49,993 bases of DNA from an uncultured Clostridia bacterium. GTDB taxonomy: Bacteria; Bacillota; Clostridia; Oscillospirales; Acutalibacteraceae. The notes beneath the pieces are model-generated. The model searched no databases, was not told the origin of the DNA, and saw nothing but the letters and a program-made list of their open reading frames with translations. The stretch spans positions 1-49,993 of the forward strand of contig CAMHJC010000005.1 in the NCBI GenBank assembly GCA_946185345.1, given 5' to 3'. Positions 15,485 through 22,997 of the stretch are shown here, one piece after another (the stretch's first letter is position 1; the number at the start of each line of letters is the position of its first letter). The translations under genes were made by a program, and so were the position numbers.

Positions 15485-17701
15485 GTGGAAAAAATCAAAT
15501 ATACGCTGGAAGGGCTTGACTGTGCCGGCTGTGCCGCAAAGGCGGAAGCGGCCGTCAACAAGGCACCATGGATAGAAAAAGCCACCGTCGATTTTATGAA
15601 CAAGCGTCTGACGGTTCATCTCAGCGACATCAACCCGAATGCCGACGAGGATATTCAGAAGATAGTGGACAGCGTGCTTGTGGGTGTAAATGTTGTGCAG
15701 TACGACGATTCGGAGGAACGGGAAAACCACCGGAAAAAGCACGGACGGAAGCATTGCGCCGCCGGTTCCTGCGACTGCTGTGAGGACGAGGACTGTGCCG
15801 ACAGCCATGAGAACGCTCATTTACATGAGAACGCTCATTTACATGAGCATAGCGAATCGGAAAATCCGACACTGATGGTGATTACCACGATGCTGGCACT
15901 GGCTGCCGGAGCTTTGGGAATTGCGGCACATTTCATTGAGTTTCCGCATAATGAATTTGTCTCGGCCGCCGGATATATCTGCGCCATTCTTTTCGCCGGG
16001 TATGACGTATTTATCAAGGGCGTGAAGTCAGTCATTAAACTCCGGCTGGACGAAAGCGCACTCATGGCCATTGCGATGATTGCGGCGGCCATTCTCGGGG
16101 AATTCTTTGAGGGTGCCATGGTGGCGGTGCTTTATCGCATCGGCGAATGGCTGGAGGACAAAGCGGTTGACAATTCCCGGGAGAGCATAGCGGCACTTGC
16201 CGAGATACGCCCTGACACCGCCAATGTCAAGCGAAGCACCGGCGTTGCCGTTATTCGGGCGGAAGAAGTGGAAGTCGGCGAGACGATCCTCATTCGCCCC
16301 CACGAAAGGGTGCCGCTTGACTGCATTGTGACCGAGGGCAGTTCGGACATTGACAGTTCGGCTCTCACAGGTGAATCACTCCCCATAGAAGCCGAACCGG
16401 GAAGCGAATTGCTCAGCGGCATGATGAACGGCGACGGATCACTGACGGCGCGTGTCACCAGCAATTACGAGAATTCCGCTGCCGCCAGAATCATCAGCCT
16501 TGTCACCGAGTCGGCAGAAAACAAGGGAAACGCCGAAAAATTCGTCACCCGCTTTGCGGTGGTATACACGCCGATTGTTGTGGGTCTTGCCTTTATGATT
16601 GCGGTCATTCCTCCGCTTCTGGGATTGGGTGAGTTCAGGGATTTTATCATACGCTCGCTGACGTTCCTGGTGGCGTCATGCCCGTGTGCCATTGTCATTT
16701 CGGTGCCGCTTGCCTTCTTCTCCTCGATAGGAGGAGCCTCGAAATTCGGCGTGCTGGTCAAGGGCGGCAATTTTGCCGAGCTGCTTGCCAAGGCCCGTGC
16801 GATTGCCTTTGACAAGACCGGCACCGTCACCGAAGGCAGGCCGGAAGTACGGCAGGTAGTGAGCGGAGAAGGATTTACTCCCAACAGTGCGGCGCAATTG
16901 GCGGCGGCGGCGGAGATTAATTCATCACATCCCTATGCGCAGGCCATCAGAGAATACGCCGGCACAGTGGAGAATATCACCGGGTATAAAAATTTCTCCG
17001 AGCTTGCGGGACATGGCGTGAGCTGTGAGGACGGTCAGGGAAGGCAGATTCTCTGCGGCGGTGCGAAGCTGATGAAGAAGTACGGTGTGGATATTCCGGA
17101 AGGAGCCGGTGCGCAGGCCTATGTCGCATGTGACGGACGGCTTGCGGGAAGTATTCTCATCAGCGACAGTCCGAAAGAAGGCGTCAGCGATGCCATTGCC
17201 GGACTCAAGGCACTCGGAGTGGAAGATGTGACCATGCTCACCGGAGACGGCTTTGAAAGTGCTAAAGCGGTTGCCGAAAGTGTAGGAATCAAAAACTTCC
17301 GTGCCGAGCTGCTTCCCGAGAACAAGGTCGATGCCGTGGAAAAAATAAAGGCAAAGGGCATGGTGACGGCATTTGTCGGCGACGGAATCAACGATGCGCC
17401 GGTGCTTGCCGCTGCCGATGTGGGAATAGCGATGGGGCTTGGTTCCGGTGCTGCGATTGAGGCGGCGGACATGGTGCTTTCCTCCAACAATCTCGGCACG
17501 CTGCCCAGAGCGATCAGGCATTTCCGCAGGACGATGGGAATCATCAAATTCAACATAGCCTTTGCGCTTGTTTTCAAGGCGGCGGTGCTGATCGCGGCGG
17601 CATTCGGATACGCTCCCATGTGGGCGGCGGTGTTTGCTGACGTTGGCGTCTGCCTGATCTGCGTTGCCAATGCGTCAAGGCTGATCGAGCCGAAGAAATG
17701 A
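15485..17701 (+). CDS. Zn/Cd/Pb-transporting P1B-type ATPase (ZntA/CadA-like)
   Basis: 738 residues from GTG 15485, which has AGGGAGG eight bases upstream; the track's 15410 start would overlap arsR. An N-terminal HMA domain has GLDCAGCA. A His/Cys-rich linker follows (CDCCEDEDC and HENAHLHENAHLHEH), likely a metal buffer. Core motifs are the TM CPC (ASCPCAIVISVPLAF), DKTGTVTEG for phosphorylation, SSHPYA, and [20 protein letters not shown]. The final TM motif ADVGVCLICVANASRL carries the Asp of Zn/Cd exporters. It should pump Zn(II)/Cd(II)/Pb(II) out of the cell under control of the upstream ArsR protein. The linker contains an 18-bp tandem duplication. Confidence 0.94.
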   Translation: MEKIKYTLEGLDCAGCAAKAEAAVNKAPWIEKATVDFMNKRLTVHLSDINPNADEDIQKIVDSVLVGVNVVQYDDSEERENHRKKHGRKHCAAGSCDCCEDEDCADSHENAHLHENAHLHEHSESENPTLMVITTMLALAAGALGIAAHFIEFPHNEFVSAAGYICAILFAGYDVFIKGVKSVIKLRLDESALMAIAMIAAAILGEFFEGAMVAVLYRIGEWLEDKAVDNSRESIAALAEIRPDTANVKRSTGVAVIRAEEVEVGETILIRPHERVPLDCIVTEGSSDIDSSALTGESLPIEAEPGSELLSGMMNGDGSLTARVTSNYENSAAARIISLVTESAENKGNAEKFVTRFAVVYTPIVVGLAFMIAVIPPLLGLGEFRDFIIRSLTFLVASCPCAIVISVPLAFFSSIGGASKFGVLVKGGNFAELLAKARAIAFDKTGTVTEGRPEVRQVVSGEGFTPNSAAQLAAAAEINSSHPYAQAIREYAGTVENITGYKNFSELAGHGVSCEDGQGRQILCGGAKLMKKYGVDIPEGAGAQAYVACDGRLAGSILISDSPKEGVSDAIAGLKALGVEDVTMLTGDGFESAKAVAESVGIKNFRAELLPENKVDAVEKIKAKGMVTAFVGDGINDAPVLAAADVGIAMGLGSGAAIEAADMVLSSNNLGTLPRAIRHFRRTMGIIKFNIAFALVFKAAVLIAAAFGYAPMWAAVFADVGVCLICVANASRLIEPKK
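15806..15847. repeat. 18-bp tandem duplication in the His-rich linker
   Basis: CATGAGAACGCTCATTTA occurs twice in a row (15806-15823 and 15824-15841) with a further CATGAG start, adding a second HENAHL metal-binding unit in frame. Confidence 0.95.
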
Positions 17702-17717
17702 GTATTATTAAATCAAT

Positions 17718-17776
17718 CAATCCGCACATACGTTCTGCTAAAATGCAGCAGCGTGTGTGCGGATTGTATTTTTCTT
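17718..17776. terminator. Terminator between the metal ATPase and a convergent lipoprotein gene
   Basis: CAATCCGCACATACG (17718-17732) pairs with CGTGTGTGCGGATTG (17752-17766) with one wobble, with a further CTGC/GCAG inner stem, followed by TATTTTTCTT. It is strong on the plus strand; the minus-strand tail is weaker. Confidence 0.9.
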
Positions 17777-17780
17777 AAGT

Positions 17781-18938
17781 TTAATCTTTCGGTGCTGTGC
17801 AAATGATAACCTCACGAACCTCCGGGTCAAGGGGAGAAGTGTCCGGACGGGACAGGCTGAACCGGACATAGCGGCTGCCGCTTTCATCGAGGTTGTAAAT
17901 CAGCTCGTAGTGAGTATAGTAGTCGTATATCGGTTCGTCCGGCTGTCCGTACTGGGCGATCACTTCCTGTGCGGTGGTCTGCTTGTCAAAGATGAAGTTG
18001 CCGGGGAGAATGGCGTATTCAAAGCCGTTGTCGAAACGAATCCAGAGTTCCGTTATGAGAGAATCATTGCGGGGCTGCCTGAGTTCCTCGGCAGTTTTCA
18101 TACCGATCCATAATTCTTTATCGTCCTTTACATAGCTGGTATAGGAATTCTCTTTGACCTTCCAGCCATGCGATGTGAATTCACCGAATGTCATGGGAAG
18201 CGTGTATAGATTGCCCTCGAGGTACACCTGACAGCTTTCCAGTCCGTTCGCAATATCGACCTTCGGAATTTTGGTCCGGTCAAGAATGGACTGATCGTTT
18301 TCAATGATGCGGTTAATCATGTGAGCATGAATACTCTCTGTATTGCCGGATTCATCGAGGTTGGCGGAAAAACCGATCTCATTGTAATACGTTTGAATAT
18401 AATACCTTGCGATGTATGAATCTTCATCAAATATCAGCTCAGGTTGCCCGTATTGATTCATAATGTCATCGTAGGAGATACTGCTGTCAAAGGCAAATCC
18501 CCCCGGCAGGATCACATCGTATTCCTCACAGGCGTCAAAGTAAACGCCGACAGCCAGACACTCGGACGGCTTTATGATTTCGGCTGTGGGATTGTAAAGC
18601 TCCATACCCAGAGAAAACTCTGAGCCGTCTGTTTTTTCCAGATTGAAGATGATTTTCGGGTCTCCCGGTTTGATTTCGTAACGGTTGTATGACTCGTATA
18701 ATTTCCATCCGTTCTCATAAAATTCGCTCACGGGACACGGCAGGGAATAGAGGTGTCCGTCTATCGTAACCTGATAGCTGAAAAGATCATCGGACAGCTC
18801 GTCAACAGTGACAACTTCATCGCTTGCCGGCTCTGACGAATCGCCGCCGTTTTCTTTGTGGCGGCAGGAGGAAAATGCGCAGATCATCATTCCCGCAGCC
18901 AGTAGCAATGCGGTAATTTTTAGTGTGTTTGTTTTCAT
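17781..18938 (-). CDS. Lipoprotein with an internal domain duplication
   Basis: 385 residues. The N-terminus MKTNTLKITALLLAAGMMICAFSSC is a lipoprotein signal peptide with lipobox FSSC, so the protein is lipid-anchored outside the cell, modified by Lgt. Two homologous halves follow, each opening with a short strand, YSLPCPVSEFYENGWK or YTLPMTFGEFTSHGWK, and later YDVILPGGFAFDSSIS.. or YAILPGNFIFDKQTT.., both leading to a QYGQP motif. I do not know a function for this fold; similar proteins are common as unnamed lipoproteins in gut Clostridia. AAAGGAGT precedes the ATG. It faces the metal ATPase and is divergent from padR. Confidence 0.82.
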   Translation of the reverse strand: MKTNTLKITALLLAAGMMICAFSSCRHKENGGDSSEPASDEVVTVDELSDDLFSYQVTIDGHLYSLPCPVSEFYENGWKLYESYNRYEIKPGDPKIIFNLEKTDGSEFSLGMELYNPTAEIIKPSECLAVGVYFDACEEYDVILPGGFAFDSSISYDDIMNQYGQPELIFDEDSYIARYYIQTYYNEIGFSANLDESGNTESIHAHMINRIIENDQSILDRTKIPKVDIANGLESCQVYLEGNLYTLPMTFGEFTSHGWKVKENSYTSYVKDDKELWIGMKTAEELRQPRNDSLITELWIRFDNGFEYAILPGNFIFDKQTTAQEVIAQYGQPDEPIYDYYTHYELIYNLDESGSRYVRFSLSRPDTSPLDPEVREVIICTAPKD

Positions 18939-18959
18939 CTTATTTGGACTCCTTTTTTC

Positions 18960-18980
18960 TGCTACCTACTACCTTCTACC
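18960..18980. repeat. Three tandem heptamers in the lipoprotein leader
   Basis: TGCTACC TACTACC TTCTACC, i.e. GGTAGAA GGTAGTA GGTAGCA on the coding (minus) strand, lies between the promoter and the SD of the lipoprotein gene. Confidence 0.8.
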
Positions 18981-18986
18981 TGCTTT

Positions 18987-19015
18987 ATAGTAGCATAGGA
19001 TTCCTAAAATGTCAA
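18987..19015 (-). promoter_or_regulatory. Promoter of the duplicated-domain lipoprotein
   Basis: On the minus strand, TTGACA (19015-19010) with a 17-base spacer and TACTAT (18992-18987). It faces away from the padR promoter about 50 bases off. Confidence 0.75.
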
Positions 19016-19061
19016 CAAATAACATATCTAAATTTTTTTCTAATTAATTTATCGTAAAGTA

Positions 19062-19090
19062 TTTACTTTTCTGTTTGGATGATGTATAAT
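19062..19090 (+). promoter_or_regulatory. padR promoter with overlapping palindrome
   Basis: TTTACT (19062-19067), 17-base spacer, TATAAT (19085-19090). The palindrome AAAGTA-TT-TACTTT (19056-19069) overlaps the -35 box and may be an operator for autoregulation, as is common for PadR proteins. Confidence 0.72.
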
Positions 19091-19107
19091 TGAATCGTTT
19101 TTAGTGA

Positions 19108-19509
19108 ATGAAATACATCATGTGCGTATGGATTGGAGGAATAGAAATAGCTGCAGGAAATTTTAAAAGCACATTTAAACGGGGTGCAACGGCGCTGCTG
19201 GTTCTGACACTGCTTCAGAAAAGGGATATGTACGGGTATGAGATCATACAAACCCTGATCAAGCGGAGCAACGGCAACTTTTTCATACCGGAGGGAAGCC
19301 TGTATCCTTCCCTGTATAAAATGATAGACAACGGATACATCAGCAGTCGGGAAGTGCCTGTCGGAAAGGCGTCCACGAGAATTTACTATCATCTTGAGGA
19401 AGCGGGCAGGCTTCATCTCAAGCAGCTGCTTTCGGATTATCAGTCGGTGAAAAACGACATAGAAAACATTTTAAACAGAAGTGGGGAAAACGCATCAGAT
19501 GAAGACTAA
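19108..19509 (+). CDS. PadR-family transcriptional regulator
   Basis: Up to 133 residues. The winged-helix core is clear: FKRGATALLVLTLLQKRDMYGYEIIQTLIKRSNGNFFIPEGSLYPSLYKMIDNGYIS ... ASTRIYYHLEEAGRLHLKQLL. The start is unsettled. ATG 19108 has no SD, while a perfect GGAGGA (19135-19140) lies seven bases before an in-frame ATA (19147), which would give a 120-residue protein starting at the normal PadR N-terminus. The following gene encodes a HAAS-type protein and overlaps it by 11 bases; PadR/HAAS pairs typically respond to membrane or envelope stress, with the HAAS partner thought to control the PadR. That role is inference. Confidence 0.9.
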   Translation: MKYIMCVWIGGIEIAAGNFKSTFKRGATALLVLTLLQKRDMYGYEIIQTLIKRSNGNFFIPEGSLYPSLYKMIDNGYISSREVPVGKASTRIYYHLEEAGRLHLKQLLSDYQSVKNDIENILNRSGENASDED

Positions 19510-19909
19510 CATCGAAAGGGATTTAAAAGGGTACTATAAAGAGATTTCCAAGGCGCTGCCGAAGGACGGCAGAAAGACGCTTCTGCCGGATATCAAGGCT
19601 GGAGTGAATTCCTATCTAGCCGAAAATCCGGATGCCGCCATTGACGATGTCATCGCTTATGTAGGCACGCCGGAGTGTATCGCGGGTGAATATTACGCCA
19701 ATCAGGACGGCACCAAGATCACCAGGGAGATCAAGGCAAGCCGGCTGATCCTGACCATTGTCATCTCAATTGTGATGTTTGTGCTGGTCATCTACATCGG
19801 ATTTATGCTCTATACCATTGTAAAAGATGTTCTGGGCTTTCCCACCTATCGCGGAGATGTGGTTGAAATAGGCAGGCCGTTTGATGTGACCGAGACGGAT
19901 TTGGATTGA
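19499..19909 (+). CDS. HAAS-domain membrane protein (PadR partner)
   Basis: 136 residues from ATG 19499 (MKTNIERDLKGYYKEI), within the padR stop region; the track start at GTG 19481 is less likely. The first ~75 residues form a helical HAAS/DUF1700-type domain (IERDLKGYYKEISKALPKDGRKTLLPDIKAGVNSYLAENP ... VIAYVGTPECIAGEYY), followed by one membrane helix (LILTIVISIVMFVLVIYIGFML) and a short tail. HAAS proteins are usually encoded next to PadR genes and are single-pass membrane anchors for regulation. No enzymatic motif is visible. Confidence 0.82.
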   Translation: MKTNIERDLKGYYKEISKALPKDGRKTLLPDIKAGVNSYLAENPDAAIDDVIAYVGTPECIAGEYYANQDGTKITREIKASRLILTIVISIVMFVLVIYIGFMLYTIVKDVLGFPTYRGDVVEIGRPFDVTETDLD

Positions 19910-19931
19910 GTCTGGCTGACATCATGGTGTA

Positions 19932-19953
19932 ATGAATGATTGGAGTCATTCAT
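19932..19953. repeat. Hairpin after the PadR/HAAS pair
   Basis: Perfect 8-bp arms ATGAATGA / TCATTCAT with a six-base loop, 22 bases after the HAAS stop. The tail is A-rich and lacks a T run, so it is a weak terminator at best. Confidence 0.45.
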
Positions 19954-20012
19954 ATTAAAACCGTTGCGCTCATGCCTTGTATGAATTTATTGTAAATTCG
20001 TTGCGTAGGGTA

Positions 20013-20041
20013 TTGACAATTATATCAAATAGCAATATATT
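20013..20041 (+). promoter_or_regulatory. Promoter of the small lipoprotein gene
   Basis: TTGACA (20013-20018), 17-base spacer, TATATT (20036-20041), 57 bases before the ATG at 20099. Confidence 0.78.
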
Positions 20042-20098
20042 TTAATTGAAATTCATAAAAATTTTATCGTTTATCGGTATTCAAGAAAAGAGTTGAAG

Positions 20099-20578
20099 AT
20101 GGCTGTGACTCATGCAAAGCGTTCAGGTCTGATTCGGTTTTCCGTTATGATGCTTCTGTGCGTGCTGATCCTGTCAGGGTGCGGATTATTGGACGAATCA
20201 AAAAAATACGGTGCGCTTCCGGAGCCGCCGGTCAGCTTCACACAGCAGGAGTATGATAATCCCGACAATCCGGAGGACGGATACATGGCGGTGGAGTATA
20301 ACGGCAGGCTGTATGTTCCCTTCGGCACACTCAGGGGGATTATTACCCCGAAGGACGTAAAGGAGTGCATCGGCTATGTCTATCGGGAGGAATTCCCTGA
20401 CGACACCAACAGTCACCTTTACACGCTAGTCGATGACCCTGAGGTCAATTTCCTGATGGATTACTATGTGAACAGCATCATGGAGCAGCCGGATTTCTAT
20501 CGCGCCATTGATACCCGCAGCAGAGAGATTGACATTCCGTCCTACATCGAATCGCTGGATTACGATGTATGGAAATGA
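20099..20578 (+). CDS. Small lipoprotein of unknown function
   Basis: 159 residues from ATG 20099, or 161 from the in-frame TTG 20093; both have only weak SD sequences. MAVTHAKRSGLIRFSVMMLLCVLILSGC is a lipoprotein signal with the ideal lipobox LSGC. The mature part begins with a Pro/Gly linker and has a short conserved-looking strand pattern (AVEYNGRLYVPFGTLRG), reminiscent of other small exported proteins near PadR/HAAS genes. I recognise no family. It has its own promoter and terminator, so it is a single-gene unit. Confidence 0.75.
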   Translation: MAVTHAKRSGLIRFSVMMLLCVLILSGCGLLDESKKYGALPEPPVSFTQQEYDNPDNPEDGYMAVEYNGRLYVPFGTLRGIITPKDVKECIGYVYREEFPDDTNSHLYTLVDDPEVNFLMDYYVNSIMEQPDFYRAIDTRSREIDIPSYIESLDYDVWK

Positions 20579-20617
20579 TTTTTAGACTATTCCTTAACAA
20601 TTCTGTTGACGCGAAAA

Positions 20618-20650
20618 GTCCGTGCAATGAAAAATTGTGCGGATTTTTTG
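20618..20650 (+). terminator. Terminator of the small lipoprotein gene
   Basis: TCCGTGCAAT and ATTGTGCGGA pair through two G-U wobbles around GAAAA, followed directly by TTTTTT. Confidence 0.8.
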
Positions 20651-20689
20651 CATTTTTGCGGGAAGAATATTTCCTTAACAATATAATGC

Positions 20690-20718
20690 TTGAAATTTAA
20701 TACAGCATAAGCTATAAT
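20690..20718 (+). promoter_or_regulatory. Promoter of the site-2 protease-scp operon
   Basis: TTGAAA (20690-20695), 17-base spacer, TATAAT (20713-20718), 66 bases before the ATG at 20784. Confidence 0.8.
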
Positions 20719-20783
20719 ATTTCGGATAACATGTTAAATGGGGAGTATGCCCTAATTTTTTAAATACGAGGAAGGATTGCGTT

Positions 20784-21512
20784 ATGGGATTTTTCAACAC
20801 GCTTGGCGACACGCAGCAAATGCTGCTCTATATTCTGACGATGGTGCTGATGCTCTTTTTCATCATGCCTGTGCATGAATGTGCGCACGGACTGATGGCA
20901 AAGGCATTGGGGGACGATACCGCCGAAAGAGCCGGACGACTGACCCTCAATCCCATGGCTCACCTCAATCTCTACGGAGCACTGATGATGTTCCTCATAG
21001 GCTTCGGCTGGGCCGAGCCGGTGCCGGTCAATCCGGTGCGTTTCCGCAATCAGAAGCGCCGGCAGGGATACATGGCGCTGGTCGCCTTTGCCGGGCCGCT
21101 CTCCAATCTGATCATGGCCATTCTGGGGCTGATTGTTTACCGCGCAGGTCTCTGCTTCGATATGAGCTATGATTTCTTCTATGCGTTTTATTTTGTGATG
21201 ATACGCATTGTCATTCTCAATATCGGACTGGCAGTTTTCAACATGCTGCCCATCATGCCGCTGGACGGATCGAGAATTCTCAACTGGATCATGCCGGACA
21301 AGCTGATGTACAGGATCGAGCATGCTCTCAGCAGGATTAATCCCATCGTTTATCTGGTGATTTTTTATCTGGCCATTCAATTTTTGAGCGGCCCGTTGTG
21401 GAGTGTTGAGATGTCCCTGTTCAGCTGGCTCGGCGGCATAGTCGACTGGATATTCAATGTTCTGGGTCTCGGCGTATCGACTTCAGTCATCAGATTTCTG
21501 TATGGCATATGA
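20784..21512 (+). CDS. Site-2 protease family (M50) membrane metalloprotease
   Basis: 242 residues with several membrane segments. The zinc motif HECAH (HExxH) lies near residue 32 in MPVHECAHGLMAKALGD, and the third-ligand motif NMLPIMPLDGSRIL lies near residue 153. The GRLTLNPMAHLNLYG segment and the AFAGPLSNL block are typical of the YwhC/short-M50 group, which lacks PDZ domains. Substrates of this group are mostly unknown. It overlaps or abuts scpA, a common arrangement in Clostridia, and has its own promoter upstream. Confidence 0.92.
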   Translation: MGFFNTLGDTQQMLLYILTMVLMLFFIMPVHECAHGLMAKALGDDTAERAGRLTLNPMAHLNLYGALMMFLIGFGWAEPVPVNPVRFRNQKRRQGYMALVAFAGPLSNLIMAILGLIVYRAGLCFDMSYDFFYAFYFVMIRIVILNIGLAVFNMLPIMPLDGSRILNWIMPDKLMYRIEHALSRINPIVYLVIFYLAIQFLSGPLWSVEMSLFSWLGGIVDWIFNVLGLGVSTSVIRFLYGI

Positions 21513-21540
21513 TCAATTTCCGGAAGTGAGTGCGCAGCGC

Positions 21541-22272
21541 ATGGAAAAAATATCTTACAAGCTGGAGGTCTTTGAAGGGCCGCTCGACCTGCTGCTTTAT
21601 TTGATTTCAAAAAACAAGCTCAATATTTACGATATTCCGGTAGCCGAGCTGCTGGAGCAGTACATGGCGCACATCGACCTGATGCGTCTGGAAAATATGG
21701 ACGTTTCGAGTGAATTTCTCACCATGGCGTCAAGACTGGTCTACATCAAGACCGCCATGCTCATGCCACGCAAAGAGGAAGCCGAGGAGCTGAAAAAGGA
21801 ACTCAGCGGCGAGCTGATCGAGTACCAGCTCTGCAAGCAGATGGCAGGCAAGCTGGCGGAAAAGGTGAGTTTTGACGGCTTTACACGCACCGAGATGAAG
21901 ATAAGTCACGACCTGACCTACAGCCGTTCGCATAAGGCGGAGGAACTTGTCAGGGCTTATGTCAACGCCATAGGCAGAGGACTCAGGAAGAAGCCGCCGT
22001 CCAAGGAGAATTTCCGTGCCATTGTCGGCAAAAAAATCGTATCGGTCACGGAGCGGATCGGCTTTGTGCTAAAGAGCATTTACAAAACCAAACGGCTGCG
22101 ATTTTCCACTCTGTTTGAAAGAGCCGAATCACGCAGCGAACTGATAGCGACATTTCTGGCGGTACTGGATCTGATACGCAGCCGCAAGGTCAACATTGAC
22201 GACAACAATATTATGACAATCAACGAGAGTGGTGGACGCAATTGGAATCAATCGGACTCAGAGCAACAGTAG
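21541..22272 (+). CDS. scpA: Segregation and condensation protein A (ScpA)
   Basis: 243 residues from ATG 21541 (MEKISYKLEVFEGPLDLLLYLI), chosen because ScpA begins with this block and GGAAGTGAG lies about ten bases upstream; the track start at 21457 runs inside the protease gene. ScpA is the kleisin that bridges SMC heads in the SMC-ScpAB condensin complex for chromosome folding and segregation. The N-terminal FEGPLDLLLYLI signature and C-terminal winged-helix region (VTERIGFVLKSIYKTKRLRFSTLFE) are visible. Its end overlaps the scpB start by 31 bases. Confidence 0.95.
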   Translation: MEKISYKLEVFEGPLDLLLYLISKNKLNIYDIPVAELLEQYMAHIDLMRLENMDVSSEFLTMASRLVYIKTAMLMPRKEEAEELKKELSGELIEYQLCKQMAGKLAEKVSFDGFTRTEMKISHDLTYSRSHKAEELVRAYVNAIGRGLRKKPPSKENFRAIVGKKIVSVTERIGFVLKSIYKTKRLRFSTLFERAESRSELIATFLAVLDLIRSRKVNIDDNNIMTINESGGRNWNQSDSEQQ

Positions 22273-22823
22273 AGGCTATGATATTCGCCGGAGGTGATCC
22301 GGTGAGCTGTGAGAGAATGGCCGATGTGCTGGGCGTGGATAAGGGTGTGATCGATGGCGTCTGCTCCGAACTCAACGACTTCTATCAGCAGAACGGCTCG
22401 GCGCTTCGTGTGGTGAAGCTGGGCGGACAGTATCAGATGACGACCCGGGATGAATACGCACCGATCATCCGCACGCTGCTCGATCTCAAAAAGGACGCTC
22501 CTCTTTCGGGCGCGGCCATGGAAGTGCTGGCCGTGATCGCCTACAACGAGCCTGTCACCAAGAATTTCATCGAAAGAGTGCGAGGCGTCGATTGCTCGGG
22601 CGTTGTCAATACCCTTCTGGCAAGGGGACTGATTGAGGAACGGGGAAGGCTCGACCTTCCCGGCAGACCGATGCAATACGCCACAAGCCCCAATTTCATG
22701 CGCTGCTTCGGACTGGAATCGATGGGCGAACTTCCCGCCATTCCGGACGGAACGCAGGCCGATCTACAGATAACCCTCGAAGAAGCCATAGAAAGCGCTC
22801 AGGAAAGCGCTCAGCAGAACTGA
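22242..22823 (+). CDS. scpB: Segregation and condensation protein B (ScpB)
   Basis: 193 residues. Tandem winged helices are seen in VEAMIFAGGDPVSCERMADVLG and in PLSGAAMEVLAVIAYNEPVTKNFIERVRGVDCSGVVNTLLARGLIEERGR, with the closing FLxxFGL-like element FMRCFGLESMGELP. ScpB dimers bind ScpA in the condensin complex. The start is TTG 22242, with AGTGGTGG upstream, inside the scpA reading frame, so it is translationally coupled. A repeat element follows the stop within about 12 bases. Confidence 0.95.
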   Translation: MESIGLRATVEAMIFAGGDPVSCERMADVLGVDKGVIDGVCSELNDFYQQNGSALRVVKLGGQYQMTTRDEYAPIIRTLLDLKKDAPLSGAAMEVLAVIAYNEPVTKNFIERVRGVDCSGVVNTLLARGLIEERGRLDLPGRPMQYATSPNFMRCFGLESMGELPAIPDGTQADLQITLEEAIESAQESAQQN

Positions 22824-22834
22824 GCTAACTGAAA

Positions 22835-22980
22835 AGTGAATAGTGAATAGTGAATAGTGTCGGAAGGGCTGTCGCCCTTGAAATAATTTTTTATTTCAGC
22901 GCCGCAGGCGCTCCGAAAACTATTATCTATTATCTATTATTTATTCTCTATTCACTAAGCGAACGTATGTGAGCGTCATA
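22835..22980. repeat. Modular intergenic repeat element A
   Basis: Five parts in order: three AGTGAAT heptamers (22835-22855); hairpin AAGGGCTGTCGCCCTT (22864-22879); A/T palindrome GAAATAATTTTTTATTTC (22880-22897); GC palindrome CAGCGCCGCAGGCGCTC (22897-22913); and an inverted arm of five drifting TATTNNN heptamers ending TATTCAC (22920-22956). Just outside lies AGCGAACGTATGTGAGCGT (22958-22976). It has no ORF and no obvious target-site duplication. It sits between scpB and the DUF2953 gene and would form a long folded RNA if transcribed. Confidence 0.82.
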
Positions 22981-22997
22981 AGATCGGAGGTGTGCCG

